In this document: piece after piece, positions 25,801 to 36,225 of the stretch
Layout of the letters: each line of letters begins with the position of its first letter
How positions within the stretch are numbered: the stretch's first letter is position 1
From: Beroe forskalii
Taxonomy: Eukaryota; Ctenophora; Nuda; Beroida; Beroidae
Direction: 5' to 3'
NCBI GenBank assembly: GCA_011033025.1
Contig: WFMF01000006.1
Location: 558,001-622,000, forward strand
Length of the DNA stretch: 64,000 nt
Translations under genes and position numbers: made by a program
The notes under the pieces: generated by a model
The model's input: the letters and a program-made list of their open reading frames with translations, nothing else
Database searches by the model: none
Told to the model about the DNA's origin: nothing

Positions 25801-28800
25801 ACTGATAATTTCTCATTAGATGTCATTTTTCAGGAATTGAGCTTCAAGGAAAAACTATTGGTATAATAGGGCTGGGTAGGATTGGCATGATAGTTGCTCA
25901 TCGAATGCAGTCATTTGGTATGACTACAGTTGGCTATGATCCCATTGTGCCTAAAACTGTAGCTGAGGAGAATGACATTGGATTTATGGAACTGGAAGAT
26001 ATGTGGCCAGTTTGTGATTTCATCACAATCCATGTGCCTCTATTACCATCCACCAAACATTTGATTAACAGAGATGTCCTAAAAAGGTGTAAGAAGGGAG
26101 TAAGAATAGTAAACTGTGCTCGTGGAGGTAAGCAATAAACATATCCTTGTCTTCCTTACCTAAATCATTATCAAAGTTTTAACTTGTTGAAATTAAAATC
26201 TTTGATGTGCTGTGTAATGGTTTCCAAATAAGTGAGTACATCTGTGTTTATAGCGATATCATGAAATTTGCCACCAAGTACAACCTCACAGCTTAAACCA
26301 CCCAGGTATTATTGATGAGGATGCCTTGTTGGACAGCTTGAACAGTGGTGATGTGGCTTGTGCAGCTCTGGATGTCTTCGAGCAGGAGCCACCCCAAACA
26401 GACTCACCACTCCTCCAACATTCCAACCTCATTGCTACCCCACATCTTGGTACTGATTGATGTTTACTGACTAATGTTTACTGATTAATGTTTACCTTCT
26501 TGTTGAATAATGTGTACCATCTTCTTGATTAATGTTTACCATCTTGATACTGAGTAATGTGTACCATAAATGTGTTTCATGATGTGTCAGGCATGGATCC
26601 ACGGGGGCGTGCTGGGGGCGTGCGCACGCCCCCAAACAAAAATTTGGGGGCGTGCTCTGGGCGTGCAATTCAAAGATTTCAAACTAAAGCATCATTAGAA
26701 TTTAAAATACCACTGAGAACATCAGATGCTGCAGTAATTGTCTCCACGGACAAGCTTTACATGAACTGAATTATTGGTTTGGAGACATAAAAGTATCAAT
26801 TGAATGGGAATACGCTATTGTTGTCACTTCTTCACTTGTTTCTTCCAAAACTGTTTCTTCCCAAACTCTGGCTTTCTGGGGCTGCCGCCCTCAGAGTCTG
26901 AGGGCTCAGACCCCTGCTGTTCATTTGATTAACAATATTAAATTTATTGAAATTGAGTGCGACATTATCGATCGTGCTGTTGAAATGAAAACATTGCAAA
27001 ACCCTATTGAGCTATTGCGGTGACAACAGTCATGTCTTACTCCAGACATATGGCTTCTGGAGGCTGCCACCCCAGACCGCTGCTGTTCTTTATTCCTGGT
27101 GATTGGTAATATATTTAGTGAAATAATGTACGACAAAATCGACGGAGCTGTTGAAAATTGACATGAAAACAATGCAAAAACTCTATTGAGGTGACATTTC
27201 TTTCAATTCCAGACCTCTGGCTTCTGGGGGCTGCCGCCCCCAGACCCCTGCTGTTCTTTCTTTCTTTTGATTGTGAATATAACAAGTGAAATTGAGTACG
27301 ACTACAACGATGAAGCTGTTGAGATGAAAACAATGCAAAAACTTTATTGATTTGACATTTCTTTAAAATCCATACCTCTGGCTTCTGGGGGCTGCCGCAC
27401 CCAGACCCCTGCTGTTCTTTCGTTCTTTTGATTGTGAATATATTTAGTAAAATTGAGTACGACTACAACAATGAAGCTGTTGAGATGAAAACAATGCAAA
27501 AACCCTATTGAGATGACATTTCTTTACATTCCAGACCTCTGGCTTCTGGGGCTGCCGCCCCAGACCCCTGCTGTTCTTTCTTTTCTTTTGATTGTGAATA
27601 TAATAAGTGAAATTGAGTTCGACTACAACGATGAAGCTGTTGAGATAAAAACAATGCAAAAACCCTATTGAGATGACATTTCTTTACATTCCAGACCTCT
27701 GGCTTCTGGGGGCTGCCGCCCCCAGGCCCCTGCTGTTCTTTCTTTTGATTGTGAATATAATAAGTGAAATTGAGTTCGACTACAACGATGAAGCTGTTGA
27801 GATGAAAACAATGCAAAAACTTTATTGATTTGACATTTCTTTAAAATCCATACCTCTGGCTTCTGGGGGCTGCCACCCAGACCCTGCTGTTCTTTCGTTC
27901 TTTTGATTGTGAATATATTTAGTAAAATTGAGTACGACTACAACAATGAAGCTGTTGAGATGAAAACAATGCAAAAACCCTATTGAGATGACATTTCTTT
28001 ACATTCCAGACCTCTGGCTTCTGGGGGCTGCCGCCCCCAGACCCCTGCTGTTCTTTCTTTCTTTTGATTGTGAATATAATAAGTGAAATTGAGTTCGACT
28101 ACAACGATGAAGCTGTTGAGATAAAAACAATGCAAAAACCCTATTGAGATGACATTTCTTTACATTCCAGACCTCTGGCTATAGGGGCCGCCGCCCCAGG
28201 CCCCTGCTGTTCTTTCTTTCTTTTGATTGTGAATATAATAAGTGAAATTGAGTTCGACTACAACGATGAAGCTGTTGAGATGAAAACAATGCAAAAACCC
28301 TATTGAGATGACGTTTCTTTACATTCCAGACCTCTGACTTCTGGGGGCTGCCGCCCCCAGGCCCCTGCTGTTCTTTCTTTCTTTTGATTGTGAATATAAT
28401 AAGTGAAATTGAGTTCGACTACAACGATGAAGCTGTTGAGATGAAAACAATGCAAAAACCCTATTGAGATGACACTTCTTTACATTCCAGACCTCTGGCT
28501 TCTGGGGGCTGCCGCCCCCAGGCCCCTGCTAGTGCAAATACATACTTGAATTATCTTTATTTTCGAAAAACGCACTTACTGCGAATGAGGCGCCGCGAAG
28601 CGGCGTCGAATGAGCTCAAATTTGCACGCCCCCAAAAATTCTGGGCTGGATCCATGCCTGTGATGTGTGGAAGTTGATAATCCAATAATTACTTCTTGAA
28701 CCTAAAGCTATCTTACCTTTTTTCTATAATATCTTCAAAGTATTTCAGTATTACAATCAATGTATCTTTGAGGCCTTGGCTTCTGCTGTTGGGTAATACA

Positions 28801-30304
28801 ACCAGGATCTCCTACATGACCAAAAGATTGCCGCAATTGATTGAATATTTATACTGTTAATCAGGTGCAAGCACTGCTGAGGCACAGACTAGAGTTGCCA
28901 AGGAAATAGCAGAGCAATTTATTGCTTTGAGAGATGGGAAATCTGCATTTGGGTGTCTCAATGCTCCACTACTGAGGTTAGATAAAAACAGATGATTCCT
29001 AATGTCTTATCACAGATTGTTGGATGTTATTTTTAGAAATTGAAAAAAAACTTATCACAATTCAAAATCTACATTTTAACTTGGTTAATATTTTACTGCG
29101 CCAAAAACACCTCCCTGTTCTAGAGGGATGTAACATTTTCAGTTTGACATTTTTCGAGCACATTTTGACGATTTTTGGTACGCTTTGGATATTTCTAGAT
29201 CATATTTCAAAGCAGAAAAGTAGAATTAATGGAGGGCATAATATTGATTTTCATTTCAGGGATGCACTAAGTAAGCCCAATGAAACTAAGTTGGCAAAGA
29301 ACCTTGGAATATTACTCAGTGTTCTGGCTCCAAAGGCGACAGTCCTCGAAGTAACTGGAAAAAATGGCTCCTTTATTCCCTATGTAAGTGGTCACAAAAT
29401 ACTTTTTAATTTTTAAAATGATTCAATTGATTTATGAGGCATTTTAAATGAAATAATAAATATTGAAGATTGATTCATATTCTAATAATAAGTAATAAGT
29501 AACTTTTCAGGCTATTATGGCAGGATACCTTGACAATAAAGGAGATAAAGCAGTAAACCTCATTAATATAAAGAAAAGGGCTGATTCTTGTGGGCTTTCT
29601 TTCAAGTCAGTTTCATTGTTACCAAGCCATGAAGTATCCATGATTTCTTGATAGCTAGAGAGTATCTTTGGGATGTATGATCAAATGTGCTCTGTTAGAT
29701 CTGTATGTAATACTAATATAATGTCCTCATGTAATCTTCTCCAAGTTCACAGAAGGCTCAGGACTGGCAGTGTCAAGTGAAGGTGTCTGTGTCAGTGGCA
29801 TGGTTGATGGCTCCACTCCCTTCCTTACTGCTCTGAATAATGCGTCCGTCTTCATACCTCTTAAAGGTTTGTAAACTTGTAATTTGCTCATGTAATTTGA
29901 CAATTCGATTCAAGTGGACTTTCTGCAATACTTTTTCATGGCAAAAACAGTTTTTAGTCATAGGTAGTTTGGATCTGTATGGTCGCCCAAAAAGTCCATA
30001 AATCGTTTAATTGTCCATGATTCAAAATTGAAGTCTGCATTTTCGAGTAATGTAATAAATACATTCTCTTCATAAACCTTGAGGCATGAGACCTTTACGA
30101 TTGCTACAAAACTTGTCATTAACCAACTTCATTTCAGGATGTCTCACCCTGGTTGAGACTACGTCTGACATGTTTGCTGGACTCCAGATTCTATCACCCT
30201 GTGTGTCTGGTGTTCACTTTGCCGGGGCAGTGACCCTCCTATCTCATCCTGACAAAGCCATCAACTGGGATAGATTTAATGTCATCGCAACTCTCAAATT
30301 CTAG
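22889..30304 (+). CDS. D-3-phosphoglycerate dehydrogenase, copy A (splice sites eroded)
   Basis: Nine exons: 22889-23101, 25340-25538, 25834-26127, 26306-26449, 28865-28976, 29260-29383, 29511-29605, 29745-29866 and 30138-30304, for 489 codons. The enzyme oxidises 3-phosphoglycerate to phosphohydroxypyruvate with NAD, the first committed step of serine synthesis in the cytosol. Visible features are the Rossmann motif GLGRIG (150-155) with Asp173 for NAD ribose, and the catalytic trio Arg234 (NCARGG), Glu263 (DVFEQEP) and His282 (TPHLG). A long animal-type C-terminal regulatory region follows (from about 290 to LKF). All exons are open. However, the exon-8 acceptor is AA instead of AG, the exon-5 donor is GTTAGA (copy B GTGAGA) and the exon-8 donor is GTTTGT (copy B GTATGT). 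Intron 4 carries a 2-kb hAT insertion. This copy is probably failing or altered in splicing. Confidence 0.9.
23230..23440. repeat. TGGGACAAA-type degenerate minisatellite in PHGDH-A intron 1
   Basis: Loose repeats of TTGGGACAAATGGGACAG and relatives. Similar stretches occur at about 24725-24780 and, inverted, at about 25000-25085 (TGTCCCAGTTGTCCCAAAAA). The same array is in copy B intron 1 (47410-47660). Confidence 0.75.
23440..24724. mobile_element. Insertion specific to copy A in PHGDH intron 1
   Basis: Copy B goes straight from one GGGAC-repeat to the next (about 47600-47640), whereas copy A has about 1.3 kb more. The extra piece includes an inverted partial copy of the dispersed repeat at 16704 (AACGAGGTGCTGTGTAGC then GCAGGCCCAACATGCCTGC, about 24375-24432) and a GTCAGACAACGTCTGAC hairpin at 24095. 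Ends and class are not resolved. Confidence 0.55.
25188..25241. repeat. 17-bp tandem triplet
   Basis: Three copies of TAATAAACATGATAGGT in PHGDH-A intron 1. Copy B lacks the triplet. Confidence 0.85.
26588..28660. mobile_element. Non-autonomous hAT-type transposon with an internal tandem array
   Basis: Perfect 14-bp terminal inverted repeats, CAGGCATGGATCCA at the left and TGGATCCATGCCTG at the right, flanked by an 8-bp target duplication TGATGTGT (26580-26587 and 28661-28668). The empty site survives in copy B (TCATGATGTGTGGAAG near 49404). The 8-bp duplication and CAGG ends are typical of the hAT superfamily. The subterminal G/C-rich sequence (GGGGGCGTGC and inverse GCACGCCCCC) forms longer inverted ends. 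No transposase is inside, and most of the element is the roughly 160-bp tandem array. It sits in intron 4 of PHGDH copy A. Confidence 0.92.
26870..28530. repeat. Roughly 160-bp tandem array inside the hAT element
   Basis: Eleven units, recognised by GGGGCTGCCGCCCC (or variants) at about 26881, 27065, 27230, 27393, 27549, 27710, 27868, 28025, 28185, 28345 and 28505. The outer left units are the most diverged and the inner right ones nearly identical. Each unit holds a C-rich hairpin (GGGGGCTGCCGCCCCC) and a TTCTTTCTTTCTTTTGATTG tract. Minus-strand open frames across it ([19 protein letters not shown]-like) repeat with the unit and are not genes. Confidence 0.93.
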
Positions 30305-30324
30305 ATCCGAGGTTTTGGAGGCCC

Positions 30325-30535
30325 ACATCCAGAAACACGCGAGTCCGAGAGTCTGACTCGGAGGAAATTGATTTTGAGAGGAAATTTTTGGTGGTTTGAG
30401 AGGATTTTTTTTGTATGAAAATGTTAATTTTAGATTCTGACGGCAGAGGAAAATGTTCATATTTTTAAGTCAAGTGTCACAAATATGTTTAATTCATGAG
30501 CAAAAGGAATATGATGTGATTCTAAATTGAATTTA
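30325..30535. other. Unassigned sequence after the copy-A breakpoint
   Basis: Similarity to copy B stops about 20 bases after the PHGDH stop codon. No feature is seen in these roughly 200 bases. Confidence 0.5.
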
Positions 30536-30707
30536 AAGCATAGCTTCCGAACTGCCCTCTCATGCCCTCTTTTTGCCCTCCTTTTTGGGTCTTGCCCTCC
30601 GAGCCCTCTTTTTTGCCCTCTCTTAGGCCCAATTTGCCCTCCTTTTTGACCCATCTCAAAATACACCTAACACATATGGCCTTAAATAGGTCTTTCTGGG
30701 CGGTTTC

Positions 30708-30742
<35 letters not shown>

Positions 30743-31469
30743 TCGACCACATATTTCGGAAATACACTTAACAAGCACTAGCTCCGATTGATTTTGGAAA
30801 TCTACTTTTAGTAAATTTGCACCTGACAGACACATCAAGTTCATGAAATACACCCAATAAGCACTATCTCGGATTGATTTTGTAAATACACTTTACTGAG
30901 TTCACCTAAAATACACCTTAAGTTCCTGAAATGGACCCATAATTGTGAAAATACACCTAACAAGCACCATCTCGGATTGATTTTGTAAATACACTTTTAC
31001 TGAATTCACCTAAATTACACCTTAAGTTCCCGAAATACACTCTTTAGTAAACTTGCACCTGACAGACACATCAAGTTCATGAAATACACCCAACAAGCAC
31101 TATCTCGGATTGATTTTGTAAATACACTTTACTGAGTTCACCTAAAATACACCTTAAGTTCCTGAAATGGACCCATAATTGTGAAAATACACCTAACAAG
31201 CACCATCTCGGATTGATTTTGTAAATACACTTTTACTGAATTCACCTAAAATACACCTTAAGTTCCCGAAATACACTCTTTAGTAAACTTGCACCTGACA
31301 GACACATCAAGTTCATGAAATACACCCATTAAGCACTATCTCGGATTGATTTTGTAAATACACTTCTACTGAATCCACCTAAAATACACCTTAAGCTCCT
31401 GAAATACACCCACGATTGTGAAAATACACCTAACAAGCACTATCTCGGATTGCATTTCTGGGCGGCGAC

Positions 31470-31503
<34 letters not shown>

Positions 31504-31640
31504 TCGCTACTGTTTTGTAGAATATTGCCCTCTTTTTGCGTTGATTTGCCCTCCTTTTTGGGCAAAAAACTGCCCTCCGAACGGATTTTCAATGGTCGGA
31601 AGCTATGATTTAAAGGCAGATTTCGCATTATGATGCAAAA
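30536..31640. repeat. Repeat cluster with GCCCTC motifs, poly-A runs and a 235-bp tandem unit
   Basis: Two GCCCTCCTTTTTGGG-rich blocks (about 30555-30650 and 31525-31590) flank a tandem repeat. Its GCACCTGACAGACACATCAA marker falls at about 30820, 31053 and 31290, a period near 235. Poly-A runs of about 30 bases lie at 30709-30740 and 31471-31501, each next to TTTCTGGGCGG on the left and GGTCG on the right. A diverged relative lies at 61350-61910. Lys-rich and Phe-rich open frames here are poly-A artefacts. Confidence 0.8.
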
Positions 31641-32715
31641 ATCTTCATGTGCGGCGGACTGTTGTTAAATCAAATTATCAATACCAAATTTACTTTACAT
31701 TAGAGGCAGATTCAGATGCAAAAAACCCTAAAAATTTTCGCCTGCGGCAGGCTGTTATGTTGTGATCAAATTATGTTATTCAATTAATGTAGAACAATTA
31801 AAATTTTCGCTTGCAACGGGTTATTCCAATTAAATTGTTCATCACCAAATTAACTGAGGTGGCAGATTCAGATGGAAAAACCCTAAAAATTTTGGCCTGC
31901 GGCGAGCTGCTGTGATCAATTTGTGTCAATGAATTGGTTTCAGACCCAGCCACAGATGTGGAACTTGAGAAAATTTTCGCCTTCGGCGGACTATTCTAAG
32001 CAAATTATTATTACTTAATTGACTTTTGAGGCACATTTCTTATTACGATACAAAATATTCTAAAAATTTTCGCCTGCGGCAGGCTGTTGTGATCGAATTG
32101 CGTTGATGAAATGATAAATTGGACTTAGACACAGCCCCAGGAAGTGTGAAGTGAATTTAAAATTTCCGCCTGCTGCGGACTGCTGTAATCAAATTATCAA
32201 TAGGTACCAAATTGACTTTATATTAGAGGCAGATTCAGATGCAAAAAACCCTAAAAATTTACCCCTGTCATGGGCTGTTTTGATGAAATTATGTTATTCA
32301 ATCAACCAAGACACAGTCACGGATGCATAGCAACTAAAATTTTCGCTTGCAACAGGTTATTTCAATCAAATTGTTCATTACCATATTGACTTAAGAGGCA
32401 AATTCAGATGCGAATAACCCTAAAAATTTTCGCCTGCAGCGGGCTGTTGTGATCAAAATCAAATTGTGTAAATGAATTGGTTTTGGACCCAGCCACAGAT
32501 GTGAAACATATAAAATGTTCGCGTTTGGCGGACTATTGTAAGCAAATTATTGATACCAAATTGACTGTAGAGGTAGATTTAGATGCAAAAATTCCTGAAA
32601 ATTTTCGCCTGCGGCGGGCTGTTGTAGTAAAATTATACAGATTCCTGCAAATATGAATGCAAAACACCAAAAATTTTCGCCTGTGGCAGGCTGTTGTGAT
32701 TCCTTATCCTACTAA
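31641..32715. repeat. Roughly 85-bp minisatellite
   Basis: About 12 diverged copies marked by AAAATTTTCGCCTGCGGC (or CGCTTGCAACGGG), with adjacent GATTCAGATGCAAAAAACCC blocks. Copies fall about every 80-95 bases, and alternate units are more alike, suggesting a two-unit higher-order period. No coding is seen. Confidence 0.85.
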
Positions 32716-33304
32716 ATTGGTCCTATACTCCAGTAGCTAGCCAAAGTTGAGTAGCCCTTTCGAGGTCGAGAGAATTTCTCATCGGAATTTGTTAGTTCAA
32801 ATGATAACAATCAACTTTGAGGGGGGTAGAAATTTTCAAATTGTGGCGAACAGGTGACCACGCCCACTTTTTGTCATTTAATTGGCACGCATGTTCAAAA
32901 ATTCATATCTCGGGCTAGGAAGGTCGTAGAGACTTGTTTTTGGGCTCAAACGAATCGCAATGGCCATGTTTATATTAGACTTGTTAATAAACATATGCTC
33001 TAAAATGCTCCTGAACCGAGTTACAGGCCAAAAGCATTTTTTACCCAAAGCGATGGCTAAAAATCGATTATTTTATCATAACTTGGGCTAGGAAGGTCAC
33101 AGAAACTTCGTTCATAGCTCAAAAGAACCGCAATTGGCATGTTTATATACGACTTGTGAATAAACATATGCCCTAAAATGCTCAGAAACCAAGTTATAGG
33201 CAAAAAACTGATTTTTGGTCATTTTCGCTGTGGAATTTTTGGCAAAAAATCAATGTAGCATCCATGTTCTGGGGTCGAGACCAAAATTTTACCCCTGAAA
33301 ATGT
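32716..33304. repeat. First copy of a roughly 520-bp direct repeat
   Basis: The block containing GGTCGTAGAGACTTGTTTTT and AATCGCAATGGCCATGTTTA (about 32920-33000) recurs about 520 bases later (33440-33520), followed in both by a similar GGTCA..AGACTTCGTT block. The second copy forms the left arm of the palindrome at 33305-34320. Confidence 0.8.
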
Positions 33305-34320
33305 TCTTCAAGCATCCCTCGTTTGACGGAAAAGGTTTTGGGGGTCTAGAATAGTCACAATGGCTATGTTGAACTATTTAGCAACTGGATTTGGTGTCAT
33401 TTTTTTGACGCGCATGTCCAAAAAATCATATCTTGGGCCAGGAAGGTCGTAGAGACTTGTTTTTGGGTTCAAACGAATCGCAATGGCCATGTTTATATTA
33501 GACTTGTTAATAAACATATGCTCTAAAATGCTCCTGAACCGAGTTACAGGCCAAAAAGCATTTTGAGCCAAAGCGATTGCTCAAAATTGTTAATTTGTTC
33601 ATAATTTGGGCTAGGAAGGTCATAAAGACTTCGTTAATAGCTCAAAAGAACCACAATTGGCATGTTTATATACGACTTGTGAATGAACATATGCCCCAAA
33701 ATGCTCAGAAACTCAGTTATAGGCCAAAAACTGGTTTTTGGCCGTTATACTATGTGAGATTTGGTAAAAAATGAATGCAGAATCCATGTTTTGATCTGCA
33801 AACCAAAATTTTAGACCCCAAAACCTTTTTCATCACATCCTCTGGATGTTTGAAAACATTTTTGGGGTCCAAAATTTTGGTTTGCACATCAAAACATGGA
33901 TTCTGCATTCATTTCTAAATCTCACATAGGCTAACCAAAAATCAGTTTTTAACCTCTAACAGTTTTTGAGCATTTGGGCATATTCATTACAGAATCTCGC
34001 TGCTTATGCCAGTGTGTTCTTTGAATAACAGGGAGTCTTTATGACCTTCTGGCAAGTATGAGCAAAATTAACTGGTACGAGCCATCGCTCATACTTTGAC
34101 ACTCTGGCCTCGGTTCAGGGGCGACACAAGCTATTCAAGTCTAATATAAACGGCCATTGCAATCGTTTGAGCCCAAAACAAGTCTCTACGACACTTCTGG
34201 CCGGATGCTGTTTTTGGACATCTTGGCCGTCATGACGCAAATCGGTGCTAATAATTCAACATAACCGACTATTCTAGACCCCCAAAACTCCACTGCCATC
34301 AAACGGGGGTGTTAAAATAC
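33305..34320. repeat. Roughly 1-kb imperfect palindrome (foldback)
   Basis: The left arm (about 33305-33840) and right arm (about 33855-34320) are inverted copies. GGGGGTCTAGAATAGTC (about 33339) matches GACTATTCTAGACCCCC (about 34267). GAATGCAGAATCCATGTTTT (about 33772) matches AAAACATGGATTCTGCATTC (about 33892). The centre is near 33845. The arms carry many substitutions, the right arm more than the left. Confidence 0.85.
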
Positions 34321-34680
34321 TTCGGTAAAAGGCCCGCCCCAAACAGGGTGTACATTTTTTTTCCCAAAAAACCCAAAATGACCAAAAATCGTTTTTTTCG
34401 GTTTCTGGCAAAGGGCTGTTTTTCAATATTTCCCAAAGTTTTTTGGTATGAACAAAGTCTCATCCCCAGTATGATAAAAAAATCGTTTCCTCCGGTAAAA
34501 TCCCTGTTTTCAAGAAACTATGTTAAAAAAGTCTAATCATGACTTTTTTTGAGCAAAATCAAGCCTCCCCCCAGAAAAAGCTAAAATGACAAAAGTGGGG
34601 GGTCAAGGGTTGCCACTTTTTGGCCCCCCGTTGTTATTTTTAAATAAAACCAATTTTCTGGACACCCCTCAACTTTTTTT
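34321..34680. other. Unassigned low-complexity sequence
   Basis: Homopolymer-rich (T, A, C and G runs), with CCCCCCAGAAAAAG and GGGGGGTCAAGG. No feature recognised. It may be the decayed outer part of the palindromic element. Confidence 0.4.
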
Positions 34681-35335
34681 AAAGGAGCTCCTTATCCACC
34701 TGAAGCACTCTCCTTGGTCCTGGGTCACGTTTGTTTCATGGGACCCCTCCCCTTTGATTTTGGGACAGACTCCTTGATCCTGGGACATTCTCCTTGATCC
34801 TACATGACAAACTCTTTGATCTTGGAACACTATCCTTGATTCTGGAAAACTCTCCTTGATCCTGAACACACTTCTTGACCCTGAGACATGCTCCTTGATC
34901 CTGGGACGCTCTTCTTTATTCTTAGACACACTCCTTGACCTTGGGACAAACTCCTTGGTCCTGGGGCAGATTCCTTGATCCTGGGACACTCATCTTAAAC
35001 CAGGAACACACTTATTTATTCTGGGATACCCGGAAACAAACTCCTTGGTACTGGGGAAGATTCCTTGATCCTGGGACATTCTCTTTGATCCTGAGGCACT
35101 CCTAGATACTGGAACACTCTCCTTGATCCTGAGACACTCTGCTTGATCCTGAGGACTTACCTTGATCTTGGGACACATTTGATGTTCATGGGACACTCTC
35201 CTTGATTTTGCGACAGACTCCTTGATCCTGGGACATTCTCCTTGATCCTGGGACATTCTCCTTGATCCTACATGACAAACTCTTTGATCTTGGTAAAAAC
35301 TCCTTTATCTATCCTTGATTCTGGAAAACCCCCTT
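34681..35335. repeat. 18-bp minisatellite abutting the copy-B breakpoint
   Basis: About 30 variable copies of CTCCTTGATCCTGGGACA. The array stops at about 35335, exactly where copy B of the duplication begins. Minus-strand open frames (SQDQGICP-like) are translations of the repeat. Confidence 0.9.
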
Positions 35336-36225
35336 TTGAATTCCACAATAAAAAACGCTTTTTTAAACCGTTAGAAATGCAAAAATAATTCGCAGCTGTT
35401 TAACAACATGCATCAATATCAATCGGTCACGATATTATGTAACACAAATTGAGAATGTGGTTTCAAGACGAATAAATCGACAGAGTATTAAAATATCTGG
35501 CAAATTCCCCATTCTTCCCATTTTTCCTGCGAATCATTCGCTGATTTCCATGACCTGCATGGGAATTGAGCAGTGCCCTCCACCTAAACCTTAATACTTA
35601 AATACTGGTAGGACGTAGGTACCCCTCATATCACCCTAGCCTGACTTTATAACGGCTCTTGAGCCCGACTCATTGAACAACTCATGATACACTACGTAGA
35701 GCACAATGCAATGGAAGAGGGCTATTGTACACGTCCTGTAATCCGTTATTTGGTAATGGCTCATGGCTGGAGTTAGACTGGTGATACTCTGATAGGTTGC
35801 AGTGGTATTGAATAAATGTTACTGATACTCTCCAGAACTTCTTCATTTGAATTTTACTTTAATTTACTTCTTGAATTTATGAAAAGCATAAAAACGTCCG
35901 TTTATCTCTATTGGAAAAATTAGCTCAAGTAGTCAAGTCCCCATTCCCCTATCATTTGACAATTACTTTTGAAAACTAAAATTGGAAATTCCTCAATAAT
36001 TGACTTTAAAAGTGATTTGCTTCAAACTTAATATTGATGGACGTTGCAAAGTTGGGGCAAGCTTACAGCGTTCTATAGTTAGACCATGACTCGAATATTA
36101 ATAAAGGTCATACTTCAGAATTTAAGATTCTACATTGTATTGATACGATGTTTCCATTTTGATTTTACAGATTTATCAATGTGATCCACCCGTTTAACCC
36201 CTGCTTAGGAAGAAGGCGTTGGTGC

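Larger units (their letters stand above)
10597..30324 (+). repeat. Segmental duplication, copy A
   Basis: Matches copy B (about 35336-50988) in the same orientation. It starts at AATTCCACAATAAAAA (10597 versus about 35338) and ends at GAGGTTTTGGAGGC just after the PHGDH stop codon (30324 versus 50988). Shared parts are the small five-exon gene, a TIR element with a serine-rich remnant, and the whole PHGDH gene including introns. Copy A is longer because it carries the LINE at 17.8-22.2 kb, an insertion in PHGDH intron 1 and a 2.07-kb hAT element in intron 4. Exons and much intron sequence remain very similar, so the event is fairly recent. Confidence 0.93.

Noticed and set aside
27115-27816. 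Minus-strand frames repeating [15 protein letters not shown]-like peptides
   Set aside because: They repeat with the 160-bp array inside the hAT element, so they are chance frames.
30522-30853. Phe-rich and Lys-rich small proteins
   Set aside because: Produced by poly-A/poly-T runs.
34669-35256. Minus-strand frames of SQDQGxCP repeats, resembling a repeat protein
   Set aside because: The 18-bp minisatellite length is a multiple of three, so all frames stay open. There is no start context or splice support.
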